From positions 47,564,451 to 47,628,450 of the forward strand of contig CM055104.1 of NCBI GenBank assembly GCA_029204225.1: a DNA stretch of 64,000 nt, read 5' to 3'. Source of the DNA: Diphasiastrum complanatum (taxonomy: Eukaryota; Streptophyta; Lycopodiopsida; Lycopodiales; Lycopodiaceae). The notes below the pieces were generated by a model. That model did no database searches and had not been told where the DNA came from. It worked only from the letters and a program-made list of their open reading frames with translations. The position numbers were made by a program, and so were the translations under genes. Shown here one piece after another: positions 12,526 through 25,179 of the stretch (the first letter of the stretch is position 1; each line of letters starts with the position of its first letter).

Positions 12526-12649
12526 CTAATGACCAACCAGAAGTTACAAGATAAGACTTGGAAGACACCGTAGAAGAACCCAAACCTGCGCATGATGTGC
12601 CACAATATTTCAAGGATTACAAGATTAATGAAGTGGTAGTGGTTACGAC

Positions 12650-13538
12650 AAGATCCGCATAATACTTGCAATGTCTGAACCTGGAACTGTACGTGAAGTG
12701 TACATCTTTATGGGACATTGCAATTATTATCGGAGGTTTGTCCTGGCCCATTAAATCTATTAGATGACTGTCCAACTAGAATGGACAACCGAAGTCATTG
12801 AGGCTTTCCACAAACTCAAGAACGCCTCCTTCTATTCCTTCATGGGCGATGCTCACCACTATGTGAAGGCCTCATTCTATTCCTTCATGGGCCCACGATG
12901 TTCAGAGACATTCACTATCAGGTCAAAAGGGTGTGACGTGTGCCAATGGAACCAAACCCAAGGGAAGAATAGAATGTCGTTACAATCTATTTTGGCTGAA
13001 ATGTCATTTGAGAAATGGGGCATTGACTATGTCGGCCCTATTCGTCCAGCAACCCGCGGCTTGCAAGCTCGATATATAATTGTAGCCACTGACTACTTGA
13101 CCAAATGGGTGGAAGCCAAGGTGGTAGAAAGACTGATGTCAACCCCATTGCCAAGTTATTGTATGAGAATGTCTTAGTACGTTTTGGGTGCCCATTAGAA
13201 CTCATGAGTGATTGCGAAATGCATTTTCTAAATGAGACTATCACTCACCTGTTATCCTCTTATTAGGTTGTCCATAGGAAGAGTACTCCCCATTCCCCAT
13301 GTTGTAACGGACAGGCAGAGTCATCAAACAAGATCATCTGTAGGATTATCACGAAGATGGTTGAAGCTTCACGATCTTATTAGGAACACAAGTTTCATGT
13401 AGCTCTATGGGCTTTCAGAACCACATTCAAGGTGAGAACTGGACAAACCCCATTTCAAATGTTGTACGGACAGGAGGCCGTAATGTCTACTAAGTTTGTT
13501 GTTCCAAGTCTGAGAGTCGTCATCGTCGAACGACTTAG
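12650..13538 (+). pseudogene. Gypsy-A RNase H to integrase remnant, cut by Copia-2
   Basis: Reads FMGHCNYYRRFV (12708, the motif after RT), LEWTTEVIEAFHKLKN (12776), then an integrase zinc-region CDVCQ (12938), FEKWGIDYVGPI (13010) and IVATDYLTKWVEA (13078). Near the 3' end come TGQTPFQMLYGQEA and VPSLRV (13440-13510). The frame stops at 13538, where the Copia-2 LTR starts after target site CTTAG. The missing C-terminus is found inverted at 23968-23740. Order is compressed relative to an intact gypsy pol, so internal deletions also occurred. Confidence 0.75.
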
Positions 13539-14746
13539 TGTTGGAAGAAAGAGGGTGTGTGAGTGTGAGAAACAAAAAAAATTAGTTTGTAAAGAAAACG
13601 AACATGAAAAGAAGCGAACTCGAAACTCAAATAAGAAACGAACTCGAGCGGAAGGTGTTCGTGCGCAGCGGAATGAGCTATATTACTCTTTTCCTAAGCA
13701 TGACTACGCCTATCAGAAACGAACAGAACGTTAGTGATAGATATCACGGTTGATCTGATTACGTAGTCAAACATTAAGTAATAAAACATCAGAAGAATAA
13801 TTTGTCATGAACAGCTAGACAAATTATTAGTCGCGAATGCTTCGCGAAGAACTAGACTGAGCTCGGCTGATAATCAGTCACGAATTAGTCGTGAAAGACT
13901 AGACTAAATATTAGTCGTCAATAGCTAGACTAATAATAATTTGCTAAGAACATATTACCAGATTGAGCAATAAGAGAGTCACATAGAATGAAGAAAAGCA
14001 TAGCAATATCGACACAAATATGAACGTAGAACAACAAAGTTGTTATCAGATAAGTATCGCAAAATATACATGTCAATAATGTTGTGGAGCACAAGACAAT
14101 AGCGGACGAAACCGCGTGCTCTACAAAACTAATTCAATCTGTAAAAATGGATGAACCTATTACTGACAATACAAAAGAATCAATGCGCAAGGCATCTACT
14201 TCGTCTATCTCTAATAAGCTTATAATGCTGTCATTTTACACACACGCTGAATATGCAAGTGGTATTCAATATATGTACATGATTTTACAGGTGTGCATAT
14301 GAAGAAAGTACAAAGTGGATGTGCTGCCTGTAGAAGATCGTGGGTGGCTGCTGTCATTGTCAAATCTATTAGCACAGTTGCATGGGATGAGCATGAAAAG
14401 GCCACGATGTCAGCCTTTGCTGAAATGAACGGGTGAAGATGCAAAAAATGTGACAAACTGACGAAATGCCTTAAGATTTGATCTACAGGGTATCTTCACT
14501 TTTCCTAGGGCACCTTCGACATTTTGTAAGGCAGTGTCGCCTTTTTCGCCTATCACAAATCATGTGTAAAAACATAGTGTCACATTTTTTGCCTGTGGAA
14601 ATTTACTTGTTTTAGACAGTCGAGTGTTTCGCTTGTCTTATTTTACATATAAATATGCAAACTGTGTGACAACATGAGTAAAAATGCAGCATGAATGGAG
14701 GCAGATTAAAATAGGATTTAGGAGAGTAGAGGAGATAAATCCAACA
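13539..14746 (-). repeat. Copia-2 3' LTR
   Basis: 1208 bp. In element orientation it starts TGTTGGATTTATC (at 14746) and ends ...CCAACA-type (13539). It is the inverted counterpart of 23969-25179. The PPT AAGGGGAGG lies directly upstream on minus (14747-14757). Flanked on the outer side by CTTAG (13534-13538). Confidence 0.85.
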
Positions 14747-17539
14747 CCTCCCCTTGATCTTCAGACTGAGCAATGTACAAAATTTGTTGTGTGCATTAAC
14801 ACTCAATGCTTTCGTGAATATATCTACAACCATCTCCTGTGTTCTGAAATACGTTAAGCTCACCTCCTTGTTGAGAACCTTGCCCTTGATGTAGTGATAT
14901 CTAATTTCAATGTGCTTACTCCTAGAGTGAAATCTAGGGTTGGTTGATAAGGCAATAGCACTATGATTATCACAGAATAAATTGTAGGGCTGTATTGATA
15001 CAGATTAATATCTGACAATAAATTTCTCAACCAAAACGCTTTCTTAATAGATTGAGAAGTAGCAATGTATTCTGTTTCTATAGAAGAAAGTGCGATAGAG
15101 GTTTGCCTACGAATGTTCCATGAGATAGGACCGTCATTGAAGAATAATGTAAATCCAGATGTGGACTTACGATTGTCTACATCTCCTCCCTAGCTTGCAT
15201 CAGATTATCCACTGAGCTGATGAAGATTGTCGTTGCTGACATCTCCATAGTAGATGCACTGGTCCATGGTAGCTCAAATATACCTCATGACTTTTATAGG
15301 AGCCTTCCAATGGGTAATGCCAAGATTAGCCATATATTGGCTGAGTGAGCTTACTGCAAAAGAGATATTTGGTCTTGTATAGACCATTGCGTACATGAGA
15401 AATCCAAGTATCGATCGATAAGGATACTCTCTCATCTGCTCCTCTTCTTGCTTGGTCTGGAGACATTGGTCCTTTTACAAATGCAGGCCTGGATCCACTG
15501 GTGAGTGAGCTAATTTACAATTCATTAAATTGTATCTGTTAAGAACATTGTGAAGATACTTTTGTTGAGTTATGTAAATCAGTCATCTCGCTCTGTCTCT
15601 AAGGATCTGAATGCCCAGACAGAAGTGAGCTTCGTCCAAATCAGTCATATCAAACTCTAAAAATAACATCTGCTTAGAATCCTTGACCAAATTGGTATTG
15701 TTGTTGAAGAATAGTGTATCACCCATGTATAAGGTGATGATAATGAAAGATTGTTGCACTGACTTGGAATAGACGTTACAATCAGCAGTGCTTGGTTTGA
15801 ATCCTTGTTCGATGAGAAATGTGTTCTTTGGAAGTACTCCTTAAACTCGATAGAAATGTATTCTCCACCATTGTCTGATCTTAGGACCTTGATCGTCCTT
15901 CCAGTCTCCTTCTCTGCATGCTCCTTGAAGATTCTGAAGCAGTTGAAGGCTTCTAATTTCTTCTTTATAAAGTACACCATAGTCCCTCTGGAAAATTCAT
16001 CAATAAAAGTTATAAAATACTTTACATCCTTCAGCGAAGGATTTTTTATCGAACCACAAATGTCTCAATGTAGAATGTCTAACAATCCTCTAGCAATATG
16101 CTGATGGCTTAATTTAAATGGTTTCCTAGTCTGTTACCAAATAGATAGTCTTGACAGATAGGTAACTCGACTTTATCACAAGGATAGTTGAGATCAAGAA
16201 CAATAGATTGTCTAGACATTTGTTGTACAGTAGCATCATTCAAGTGACCAAGTCTATAATGCCAAAGTAAACTTTTAATTGCATGAATAGAAGTATTGAG
16301 CGTCTGACTAGAGGTAAAAAAACAATGACTTAATTTATACAAGTATCCATGCCTCTTTCCGAGTGCTAGGATCTTGCCTGTCCTATCAACTGCTTTGCAC
16401 TGATCACATTCGAATTCTACTCTATGTCCTTGATCTGTGATTATAATTATAGAGAGCAAATTCATAGATAAATTTGGTACATACAGGACTTTAGAAAGTA
16501 GCTTGGACTGATCATTTGCAAAGCTTAATATTATAGTACTTTCACCTTTAATAGCTTGTATGCTATTGTCGCCAAGGTGGACATATTTCTTGGTACTATA
16601 AGGTGTATAGGACTCGAAACAGCCAATAAGACTGGTCATGTGCTGAGTGGCTCCAGAATCCAGGAACCAAGAACTATCGTCGGATGCTCCTTGATGGCTG
16701 GTCATGAAGACATCATGATCCGCTTCTTGAATAGACCGTGGAGCTTCTACAGCTGCATTTGCCACTTGATTAGACTGCCCCTTGCTATTGTTCTTTGCTT
16801 GCAGTATCCGACAGTCTTGAATTTCGTGGAAGTATCTACTGAACAGCTTCTTCTTCGTCTGCGGATTCGACTGTTCTTTGTGTTGTGCTGGTTTCTGGTC
16901 TAGCTCTGATTGTTTCGGGTCTTTCTTTTTCTTCTGCTTAGTCATGCTCTTGTTGGTGTATAAAGCGTGAGAATCAGTTGAGAAACTTGAGGCTTTGTTC
17001 CTCCGTGTGTCTTTTTGCAACAACATAGTAATGACTCTCGAAAGAGTCAGTTCTGGATGTGTCGTGATGATCATCACCCAGCTGTCATATGAGCTTGGCA
17101 AGCTTGTAAGCAATTGCATCACTATGTCTTGATCGTCTATGACAGATCCGACAGCGGCCATTTGCCTTAGTAGGTTCTTGAATTGATTGATGTGATTCTA
17201 TAGGGAATCACCATTCGCCATCTTGAGAGAGTAAAATTTCTTCCTAAGATGTAGCTTGGAAGCTATATTCCGCACTTCGTATAGTGTGCTCAAGATGTCC
17301 CAGACTTCTTGCGATGTCTGGGCCTCAGATACATGGCTGATCAGTGCGAAAGCCTTTTTGTCCTTCAACTTCCATCTGGCGATCGTTGTATCGTCTGCTT
17401 TGGATTTTTCTTCTGCACCTATAACAACGTCATACAATTCCTTAGCCATAAGTATAGTTTTCATCTTAAATTTCCACAGATGGTAATTAGCTCCATCAAG
17501 CTTGTCCATGATGGGACTAGCTTTTCCTTGGGAATCCAT
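14747..17539 (-). pseudogene. Copia-2 gag-pol remnant
   Basis: Minus-strand order from 17539. Gag (MDSQGKASPIMDKLDGANYH start) reads to 17198, and after one stop continues to 16109. The zinc knuckle near 16830 is degenerate (YFHEIQDC). Protease FLDSGATQHM keeps the D-S-G triad (about 16670-16640). LWHYRLGHLN (about 16270) is the GAG-pre-integrase motif. An integrase piece LRSDNGGEYI is at about 15880. A deletion then leads into RT/RNase H text at 15650-14790: LGIQI, YRSILGFLMYA-like, RKSTSGFTLF and VDIFTKALSVNAHN. Frameshifts and stops are scattered. It belongs to a different copia lineage from Copia-1, -3 and -4. Confidence 0.8.
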
Positions 17540-17639
17540 GTGGAAGATTTGTCTAAGTGATAGGAAAAACTATCAGTGACTTAAGTATGAAAATCTGGTA
17601 CTGAATTACAAAACAAGACGACAATTACTCTATCGGCTA

Positions 17640-17840
17640 GTAGAGTCTTGTATTGTGGAAGCTTATCATACTGAAGCCCTCTATCACATCTCAACCGGAG
17701 CCCCCGTCTCGAATCTCGACCGAAGACCATGTCTCAGATCTCGACCGACGCCCTCCATCAAATCTCAACGGACGTCCCTTAACCTTGTTTAAAATCTCAA
17801 CCGAGGCAGTTTTTCACTTATACAGTAGGATGCAGTCTGG
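17640..17840 (+). repeat. Short run of ATCTCGACCGACG-type minisatellite units
   Basis: Five to six degenerate units (ATCTCAACCGGAGCC, ATCTCGACCGAAGACC, ATCTCGACCGACGCCC and so on) spaced 25-30 bp. They resemble the larger array at 45285-46160, which sits upstream of a gypsy gag. Confidence 0.6.
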
Positions 17841-19060
17841 ATCTTCAAGGGTCTAATTGATTTGATCGGCCGGAAGTGAATTTTAGGCCTTTTACGGTGG
17901 TTCTTCCATAACTTTTTACTCCTTGCACTAATTGACCTGAGATTTTGATAGTAGCTAGATCTGATGCAGATCTTTCCACTGACCTTGTCTACGAGGATTA
18001 TCTTGTGCGAGGGTTCTTTAGCTGTCTTTGTAGCTAAAAAACTTGATATCTTTCAGATCTCTGAGAAGTAACTCTCGCAAGGTTCATAGTAGCTAGATCT
18101 GGATCAGATCTCACTATAGAATTCTCTGCAAGAGTTAGCTCTCGCAAGAAGTAAAAATTTCACTGTCTGCGAGGGTTCAAAACCACTTTTTTGGCTTGAT
18201 TTTCACCAGATTTTCACACTAACTCTTGCAGGCTTCATCATTGATGTAAATTGACATTCTGAATCGATTGAGAGGGTCTACGAGAGTTCTTACTAGAAGG
18301 ATTTGCTGGATCTTCACTTTTTAGTGATTTTTTTGGCACTTAAATCCAATTTTCTGCTCACTCGAATCAAACTAACTCTCGCAAGCTCTTCTGTGTCTTG
18401 GTCTCACTGAGATGGAACTTCAGAATCCTCTGCAAGAGTTCATGACCACTGGAACTGAAAATTTTGTTGTCTGCGAGGGTTCATTGGTACTTTCCCGTCT
18501 TTTTTTTAATGGGAACTCTTGCACAGGCACTTAGATCTCAAACTAACTCTCGTAAGCTTCTCTGTGTCCTAGTCTCACTGAGATGGAACTTCAAAGGGCT
18601 TTGCGAGAGTTCTTATGAAGATTTGAAATTTTTTGGATTTTTTCAAGGGTTTTTTGAATTTTTTATGATTTTTCTCTGATTTTTACAATTTGCTTGGAAC
18701 TAACTCTCACAGGCTTCTATGCAGGTCTGGGACAGTACCCTGGAGCTGCTGCAAGTCATGCAAGGATTAATTCACACTGGTTCTAGAGATATAAAAATCT
18801 GATGAGGTCTTAGGCTCTTTTTCCCTCCAAAAATACAGATTGGTGTGTTTTTTGGGTTTTTTGGCTAGTTGGTTTGGGTTTCATGCCCTTAGAGACTGTT
18901 CAGGGCCTTCTCTACCCTCTCACACCTCCTCCGCTAGCTGTGAACAGTCCAAACACAAAAAAATACAGGAAACTAACTCTAAACTCCCAAAAATCTACCT
19001 AAACTACTCTAAAAAGCAAGAAAATAGCTAAAATACAGCTAAACTAGTTAGTGGAAATCT
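17841..19060 (-). mobile_element. Leader of a Tat/Athila-like gypsy element
   Basis: Lies downstream (on minus) of the PBS at 19079-19061 and holds no ORF. Between 18000 and 18730 it carries repeated short motifs in both orientations, AACTCTCGCAAG and TGCGAGGGTTC/TTGCGAGAGTTC. Duplicated stretches (TCTCACTGAGATGGAACTTCA occurs near 18400 and 18570) show local duplication. Gag is not seen on minus below it; the deduced inversion would place Gypsy-B gag (25.4 kb) next to it. Confidence 0.5.
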
Positions 19061-19079
19061 ATCCTCGGCAACGACACCA
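19061..19079 (-). other. tRNA-Asp-type primer-binding site
   Basis: Minus strand TGGTGTCGTTGCCGAGGAT. It differs at three positions from the Athila/Tat-type PBS TGGCGCCGTTGCCGGGGAT, which complements the 3' end of plant tRNA-Asp (tRNA sequence recalled from knowledge). One base separates it from the LTR end CCCACA. Confidence 0.65.
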
Positions 19080-19080
19080 C

Positions 19081-19800
19081 TGTGGGTCAAAGATCTCTCG
19101 TAGTATAGCTCTCCCGCCTGTCAACAAGGGTTAGATCACTGGATAGGTACCTAACTATGCATAGATGCTACTTCTAGTTAATTTCCTACTTTCTCCCTTA
19201 ACTCTACTCACCAGTAACACTACTCTCCTTTAACTCTACTCCTCTACACTAACATTCATCATGATTGGATGAAGGGAAGGGATAGAAAAGAAGAGGTTGA
19301 GAAGAGAAGAGAGAAAGAGAGAGAGATAGAGAGTGAGGGTGGAGGTTAGCTCAAATGCTCCTTATGCTTGCTAATGGAAAAGCATTCACTATGGCAAACA
19401 ATAAACATGGAAATAGAAAGCAATGGAAAACACAATCAAGAGCATTAGCAAGTAGTGAATAGCAAATGAGGATGCTTCTCTTCCAAAAATGGTAGAGTTT
19501 CCTCCTTCTCATCAAGAATGAAAATAGTGTACAAATGGTGCCTTTTTATAAAATGGGGAAGGCCCTTGCCCCTCAATCCTATTGGCTACTATTCACAATG
19601 ATCCTATCCATTCATCTTGGACCCAACTTGATCCAAGGGTCCACAAAAAGTACATTAGAAATCACAAGATTTATGTGAGTCCCAATTTGGACCCAACTCT
19701 AAAAAGTGATCTCTAAGTTTAAAAATGACATTGGGCCTCTAGTTTTATTTAATTCCAAGACCCAAGTCATGTTTATTTTATTTACAACTTTATTTGCGTT
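19081..19800 (-). mobile_element. Tat/Athila-like LTR (outer boundary undefined)
   Basis: Its 3' end on minus (CCCACA at 19086-19081) adjoins the PBS. TATA-like TTTTATAAAAAGG lies at about 19556-19544 on minus. The U5 holds two segments antisense to tRNA-Asp (19100-19108 and 19112-19123). A CT/GA-rich patch is at 19280-19335. The upstream LTR end cannot be fixed; it meets truncated Copia-3 near 19800. Confidence 0.5.
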
Positions 19801-19803
19801 GCT

Positions 19804-22800
19804 GAGTGTTTCATCTTATGTAATGAGAATAAAGGATTTTCATCAAGAGTTAGCTAGTATTGGTGATGTTCTTAAGAGCACTGAACTTGTTCAAGTAGTT
19901 CTTAATGGACTTAGAGATGAGTATGACAATATTGTGCAGACTTATGCTGTCAGGGAGGAGCTTCCATCCTTGGAGACTCTTCAAGGTGTTCTCATTGCTG
20001 AAGAAAGCAAGCGAGAGAACAAGATGCTGAGGATCAACATACTTTCATCGAAGGATGGTGGAGATGACAAAACACTCTTCACCAAGGACAAGTCAAGAGG
20101 CAAGGGCAAAGGTTAACAACACTTCAAGAAGGACAAAGCCAAAGAAAGTAGTGAGGTTCAACCCTCACAAGTTGCAACATCTAGTGGCAAGAAGAAACTA
20201 TCAAAGATCAAATGTTTCTTTTGTGGCAAGAAGGGCCACTATGTATCAAACTGTTTCAAGAAGAAGAACCAATCCAAGCAAGCTAACCTTACTAATGAGG
20301 AAGAGTGTGAGGGGTATTGAAAGTGAAAGGGAGGATTCTTTAATGATATCCAGTTTTTCATCTTTTCCTTTCAAGAACGAAGAAATTTGGTGGATAGATA
20401 GTGGGGCTAGTTCCCATATGTCTAGTTCTAGAAACTCTTTCACAAGTCTCATGCCATATTTAGGTGTAAAAAGATCAATCTATACTGCTAACGATGTAGA
20501 GTGTAGAATTGAAGGAATAGGTAGTATTCCACTGCATGCATCATCATCAAAATCTTTTTGTTTGCATGATGTACTTTATGTACCTAGACTAACCAAGAAT
20601 CTCATTGGTGTAGAACAATTGTTTGATAGTGGATTGGATGTCAAATTTCATGTTGACAAATTTATAATCTCAAGAAAAAATGAAATGGTTACTAGAGGAT
20701 CTAGGATTGGAAAGTTGTACAAACTAGATTCTAGGGAGAGTGCTAACATTTCAGATATTGCTTATGAGACCAAGGTTCATCAGGAGGATCTTGGCATAAG
20801 AGATTGGGACATCCCAATTTCAAAGCCATTCAATCTATGGTCAAGGAAGAAAAAGTAGCTGAACTACCAAAGACACTGTCAAAGGAGCTTCAACCTTGTG
20901 AAGCTTGTGTTTTGGCAAAATCACATTGAAGACCTTTTCCAAGATCAAGCATCAAAACACAACATCATTTGAACTTGTGCACTCTGATGTTCATTTCTCT
21001 TCAACCAAAAGCAAAGGAGGAGCAAATTGCTTTGTTTCTTTTGTAGATGATTATACGAAATATTCTTGGATCTATATGCTATCTTCTAAAGCCATGGTTT
21101 ATGATAGTGGAGGTGAATATACATCTAACAAGTTTAAAGACTTTTGTGAGAAAGAGGGAATACAAAGTGAATTTTCATGTTCTTATACTCCTCAACAAAA
21201 TGGAGTTGCTGAAAGAAAAACTAGAACTTTGTGTGAATGTGCAAAAGCCATTAGGCTACAAACATCTCTACCTAAATTTTTTTGGGGAGAAGTAGTTGCA
21301 TGTGCAAATTATCTTTGTAATAGACTTCCTAATCTTGCAATAGAAGGAAGAACACCATTTGAGATGTTGTATAAGAAAAAGCCTAAGGTAGATCATCTTA
21401 GGATCTTTGGCTGTTTATGCTATGTGCATGTACCTTTGGAGACTAGGAAGAAGGATGATCCTAGTGCTATGAAAAGAATTTTTGTTGGATATGCATCTTC
21501 TAAGAAAGCATATAAAGTTTATCTTCCCTCTATTGACAAGAATGTTGTAAGTAGAGATGTGATCTTTCATGAAGATCAAAAATTGAACTTGAATAAAGCA
21601 AAGATCGAGGAGTCTCATGCAGGATCTATAACCATCAATCTTGATGTTTTTCAAGAAGTGGTGAAACTGAGGTTTGAGGAGGAGCAACTTCAAGCACCTA
21701 CACCAAGAAGATTCACAAGAGAAAGATCTGAGCCAAGAAGGCTCACTTATGATGAGGGAGGAAGGCAAGTGGAAGGTGAAATTTCCTGTCATGCATTCTT
21801 CATATCAGATGAAGAGCCTAAAGATGTCCAAGAAGCACTTCAATCTGAGAAATGGGTTGAAGCAATTACCCTTGAGTTTGAAGCCTTGATGTCAAACAAC
21901 ACATGGGAGCTTGTGGAGCCACCAAACAACATGCATGTCATTGGATATAAGTGGGTATTCAGAATCAAGTACAACAATGATGGATCCATCAACAAATTCA
22001 AAGCAAGACTTTGTGCCAAAGGATACTCTCAAATCAAAGGTCTTGACTATGAAGACACTTTTGCACCAGTTGCAAAAATGGTAACTATAAGAATTCTCAT
22101 TTCTCTTGTATGTTATCACAATTGGAGGATGTTTCAGCTTGATGTTTCTAATGCCTTTCTCAATGGTTACCTTGAGGAGGAGATTTACATGGAACAACCA
22201 CCTGGATTTGTGAAGGAAGGTGAAGAATCAAAAGTTTGTCTTTTATTCAAAAATCTCTATGGACTAAAACAAGCACCAAGGTCTTGGTATGCAAGGCTCA
22301 ACTCCTTTCTCATATCACTCGAATTTCATCTTAGTGAATATGACCCTTCACTGTACATTAAGTTTGTAAATGACTTTGTAGTTATTCTTCTCATCTATGT
22401 AGATGATATCATTCTTAGTGAAAATAATGAGGAGCTAGTTGAGGAAACAAAAAATGCACTTGGTAGTAAATTTAAGATGCAAGATCTAGGAGTTTTTCAC
22501 TACATTTTAGGCCTAGAAATTGACTTTTGGAAAGATCATGCTTTCATAAGTCAAAGTAGATATGCACTTCCATGCTCACGAAATTCCAAATGGAAAACTG
22601 TAAAGGCATAGATACATCAATGGAGCACATTGTAAAAGTTCCTATAAAAGATGATGAAAGATCCTTCGAGGACATCACTCTTTATAGGAGTCTTATTGGC
22701 TCACTTATATGGTTAACTGTGACAAGGCCTGATCTAAGCTTTAGAGTGCATAAGCTAAGTCAACACACGAGGATCCAAAGATATATCATTGGAAGTTGGC

Positions 22801-23311
22801 TAAAAGAATCTTGAGATATGTATCTTCTACCTTAGACTTTGAATTGATCTACAAAAGAGAAGATCTAACTTTGGTTGCTTTTTCAGACTCAGATTTTGCA
22901 GGAGACAGGTTGGATAGGAAATCCACAAGTGCTTACACAATTTTTCTTGGAGGGAATCTAGTTTCTTGGCTATCAAAGAAGCAAGCAACTATATCCTTAT
23001 CATCCTATGAAGCTGAGTACAAATCTCTTACAACCACAACAAAGGAAGTTTTGTGGACCAAAAGGCTACTCTTGGAGCTAAAGTGTTATGGAGATGAAGA
23101 CCTTCCAATTATCAAGAATGATAACATCTCAGCTCAGACTCTTGCAAACAATCATGTGTTCCATGCAAGGAGCAAACACATCGAGGTAGCACATCATTTT
23201 GTAAGAGAAAAAATTATTGGGAGAGAGATCTCATTGGAGGATATTGGATTTTCAAATTGTGTTGCAGATCTTCTCACCAAGCTATTGCTCAAAAATATAT
23301 TTGACATGTAG
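19804..23311 (+). pseudogene. Copia-3 gag-pol remnant (5' truncated)
   Basis: Starts inside Gag (YVMRIKDFHQELASIGD); the 5' LTR and Gag N-terminus are missing. CCHC knuckle CFFCGKKGHYVSNC at 20213-20255. Protease IWWIDSGASSHMS at about 20390. Integrase with LVHSDVHFSS (20974) and TPQQNGVAERKTRT (21190). An in-frame deletion joins AMVYD to SGGEYTS, removing the stretch before the second catalytic Asp. RT has LLIYVDDIIL at 22391-22420. RNase H contains FSDSDFAGDRLDRKST (22890) and HARSKHIEVAHHFV (23165). Frameshifts lie near 20100, 22570 and 22800. The sequence is close to Copia-4. Confidence 0.88.
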
Positions 23312-23748
23312 TACATGCAATATCCATGCATGCAGTTTTACATGTGGATCCTTGATAGTTGAGTTAACTAAGTAAAGTGGACTTTCCATGCAACTCCACT
23401 GTGGGAATTCAAGCCTCTTTGATGTAGGAAAACTTTGGCTTGTTTTGCCACATTGTAAATATTGAGATTTTGGTGATTTGGCTCATTATCTCTCTACCCG
23501 AGTTTTTGGTGATGATTTTCTCTCTCTACCCAAGAGAAGGTTGTTTTCTCCATAGTGCACACTTAGAATATTTTTGATATCTATTTCTCATAGTAAGGAG
23601 TTGGTTTTTTCAGTCTGTTGTATGCCATTGTGCTCTTGCCTTGGATTTTTCAAGTAATCTGCTCATTGATCATTCTTGTGCAATCACAACACCTCATAAA
23701 GATCATGTAAGGGGTGTGGTGAAGTTCACACGTGCTAAAAACTTCACA
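23312..23748 (+). mobile_element. Copia-3 3' non-coding end / LTR
   Basis: Follows the RNase H stop. Contains GTTCACACGTGCTAAAA near 23724, a relative of the CACGTG palindrome in the other copia LTRs, and ends TTCACA (23748). The next bases on the other strand are gypsy integrase coding sequence. The LTR start could be TGTAGGAAAAC at 23423, but no convincing PPT precedes it and no 5' partner exists in the window. Confidence 0.45.
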
Positions 23749-23968
23749 ACGGTTCCTCTCCTTGAAACTTAAGCTTGCCTTTGTCAGTCTTGACGTTGTA
23801 TAACAATCCAATTCTCCCTTGACGAGATCTTTGGTTTTGATATTGCGATCATGTCAGGCCTTCCGTTGCTGTTTTTCTACAGCTAGGACGTGAAGCGCTA
23901 GGAAACGAGTTTCACAAAGTTGAAGAAGGTTTTCCAATCTTTTCTTGGTTGATTTCTATGTACTAAGT
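23740..23968 (-). pseudogene. Gypsy-A integrase C-terminus, inverted continuation
   Basis: Read on minus from 23968, the sequence CTTAG continues the codon phase broken at 13538. It gives RLENLLQLCETRFLALHVL, then AVEKQQRKA-stop-HDRNIKTKD (the stop replaces the expected Trp), then after a one-base shift LLYNVKTDKGKLKFQGEEP. This is the standard C-terminal part of gypsy integrase. It is separated from its N-terminal part by 10.4 kb and lies in opposite orientation, which identifies an inversion. Confidence 0.75.
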
Positions 23969-25179
23969 GTTGGATTTATCTCCTCTACTCTCCTAAATCC
24001 TATTTAGATCTGCCTCCATTCATGCTACATTTTTACTCATGTTGTCGCACAGTCTGCATATTTACATGTAAAATAAAACAGGCAAAAAACTCGACTGCCT
24101 GCATAATTACAAGTAAATTTCCACAGGCGAAAAAGGCGACATTGTGTTTCTACATGTGATTTGTTATAGGCGAAAAAGATGACATTGCCTTACAAAATGC
24201 TAAAGGTGCGCTAGGAAAAGCGAAGATACCCTGTAAATCAAATCGTAAGGCATTTTGTCAGAGTGTCGCATTTTTTGCATCTTTACCAACGTTCATTTCA
24301 GCAAAGGTTGACATCGTAGCCTTTTCACGCCCATCCATGTAATTGTGCTAACAGATTTGACAACGACAACAGCCACCCACAATTTCCTACAGACAACACA
24401 TCCACTTTGTACTTTCTTCATTTGCACACCTGTAAAATCATGTATGTATTTTGAATATCACTTGCGTATTCAGTGTGTGTGTAAAATGATAGCATCCAAA
24501 GCTTATCAGAGATAGACAAAGTGTTGCCTTACGCATTGATTCTTTTGTATTGTCAGTAATAGGTTCATCCCTTTTTACAGATTGAATTAGCTTTGTACAA
24601 CACGCGGTTTTGTCCACTATTGTCTTGTGCTCCACAACATTATTGACATCTATATTTTGCTATACTTAATCTAATAACAGCTCTGTTGTTCTACGTTCAG
24701 ATTTGTGTCGATATTGCTATGCTTTTCTTCATTCTGTCTGACTCTCTTGTTGCTCAATCTGGTAATCTATTCTTAGTGAATTATTATTATTCTAGTTGTT
24801 GACGACTAATATCTAGTCTGGTCTTTCGCGACTAATTCGTGACTAATTATTAGTCGAGCTCAGTCTAGCTCTTCAGGAATCATTTGCGACTAATAATTTG
24901 TCTAGCTGTTCATGACAAATTATTCTTCTGATGTTTTGTTGATTAATGTTTGGCTATGTAATCAGATCGACCGTGATATCTATCACTAACGTTCTGTTCA
25001 TTTCTGATAGGTGTAGTCATGCTTAGGAAAAGAGTAATATAGCTCATTCCGCTGCGCACGAACATCTTTCGTTCGAGTTCGTTTCTTGTTCGAGTTTCAA
25101 GTTCGTTTTTTTTCGTGTTCGTTTTCTTTACGAGCTAATTTATTTGTTTCTCACACTCACACACCCTCTTTCTCCAACA
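23969..25179 (+). repeat. Copia-2 second (5') LTR, now inverted
   Basis: 1211 bp, TGTTGGATTTATC...CTCCAACA, followed at once by PBS TGGTATCAGAGC. It matches the reverse complement of 13539-14746 along its whole length. The base quintet before it, CTAAG (23964-23968), is the reverse complement of CTTAG that flanks the other LTR. Confidence 0.85.
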
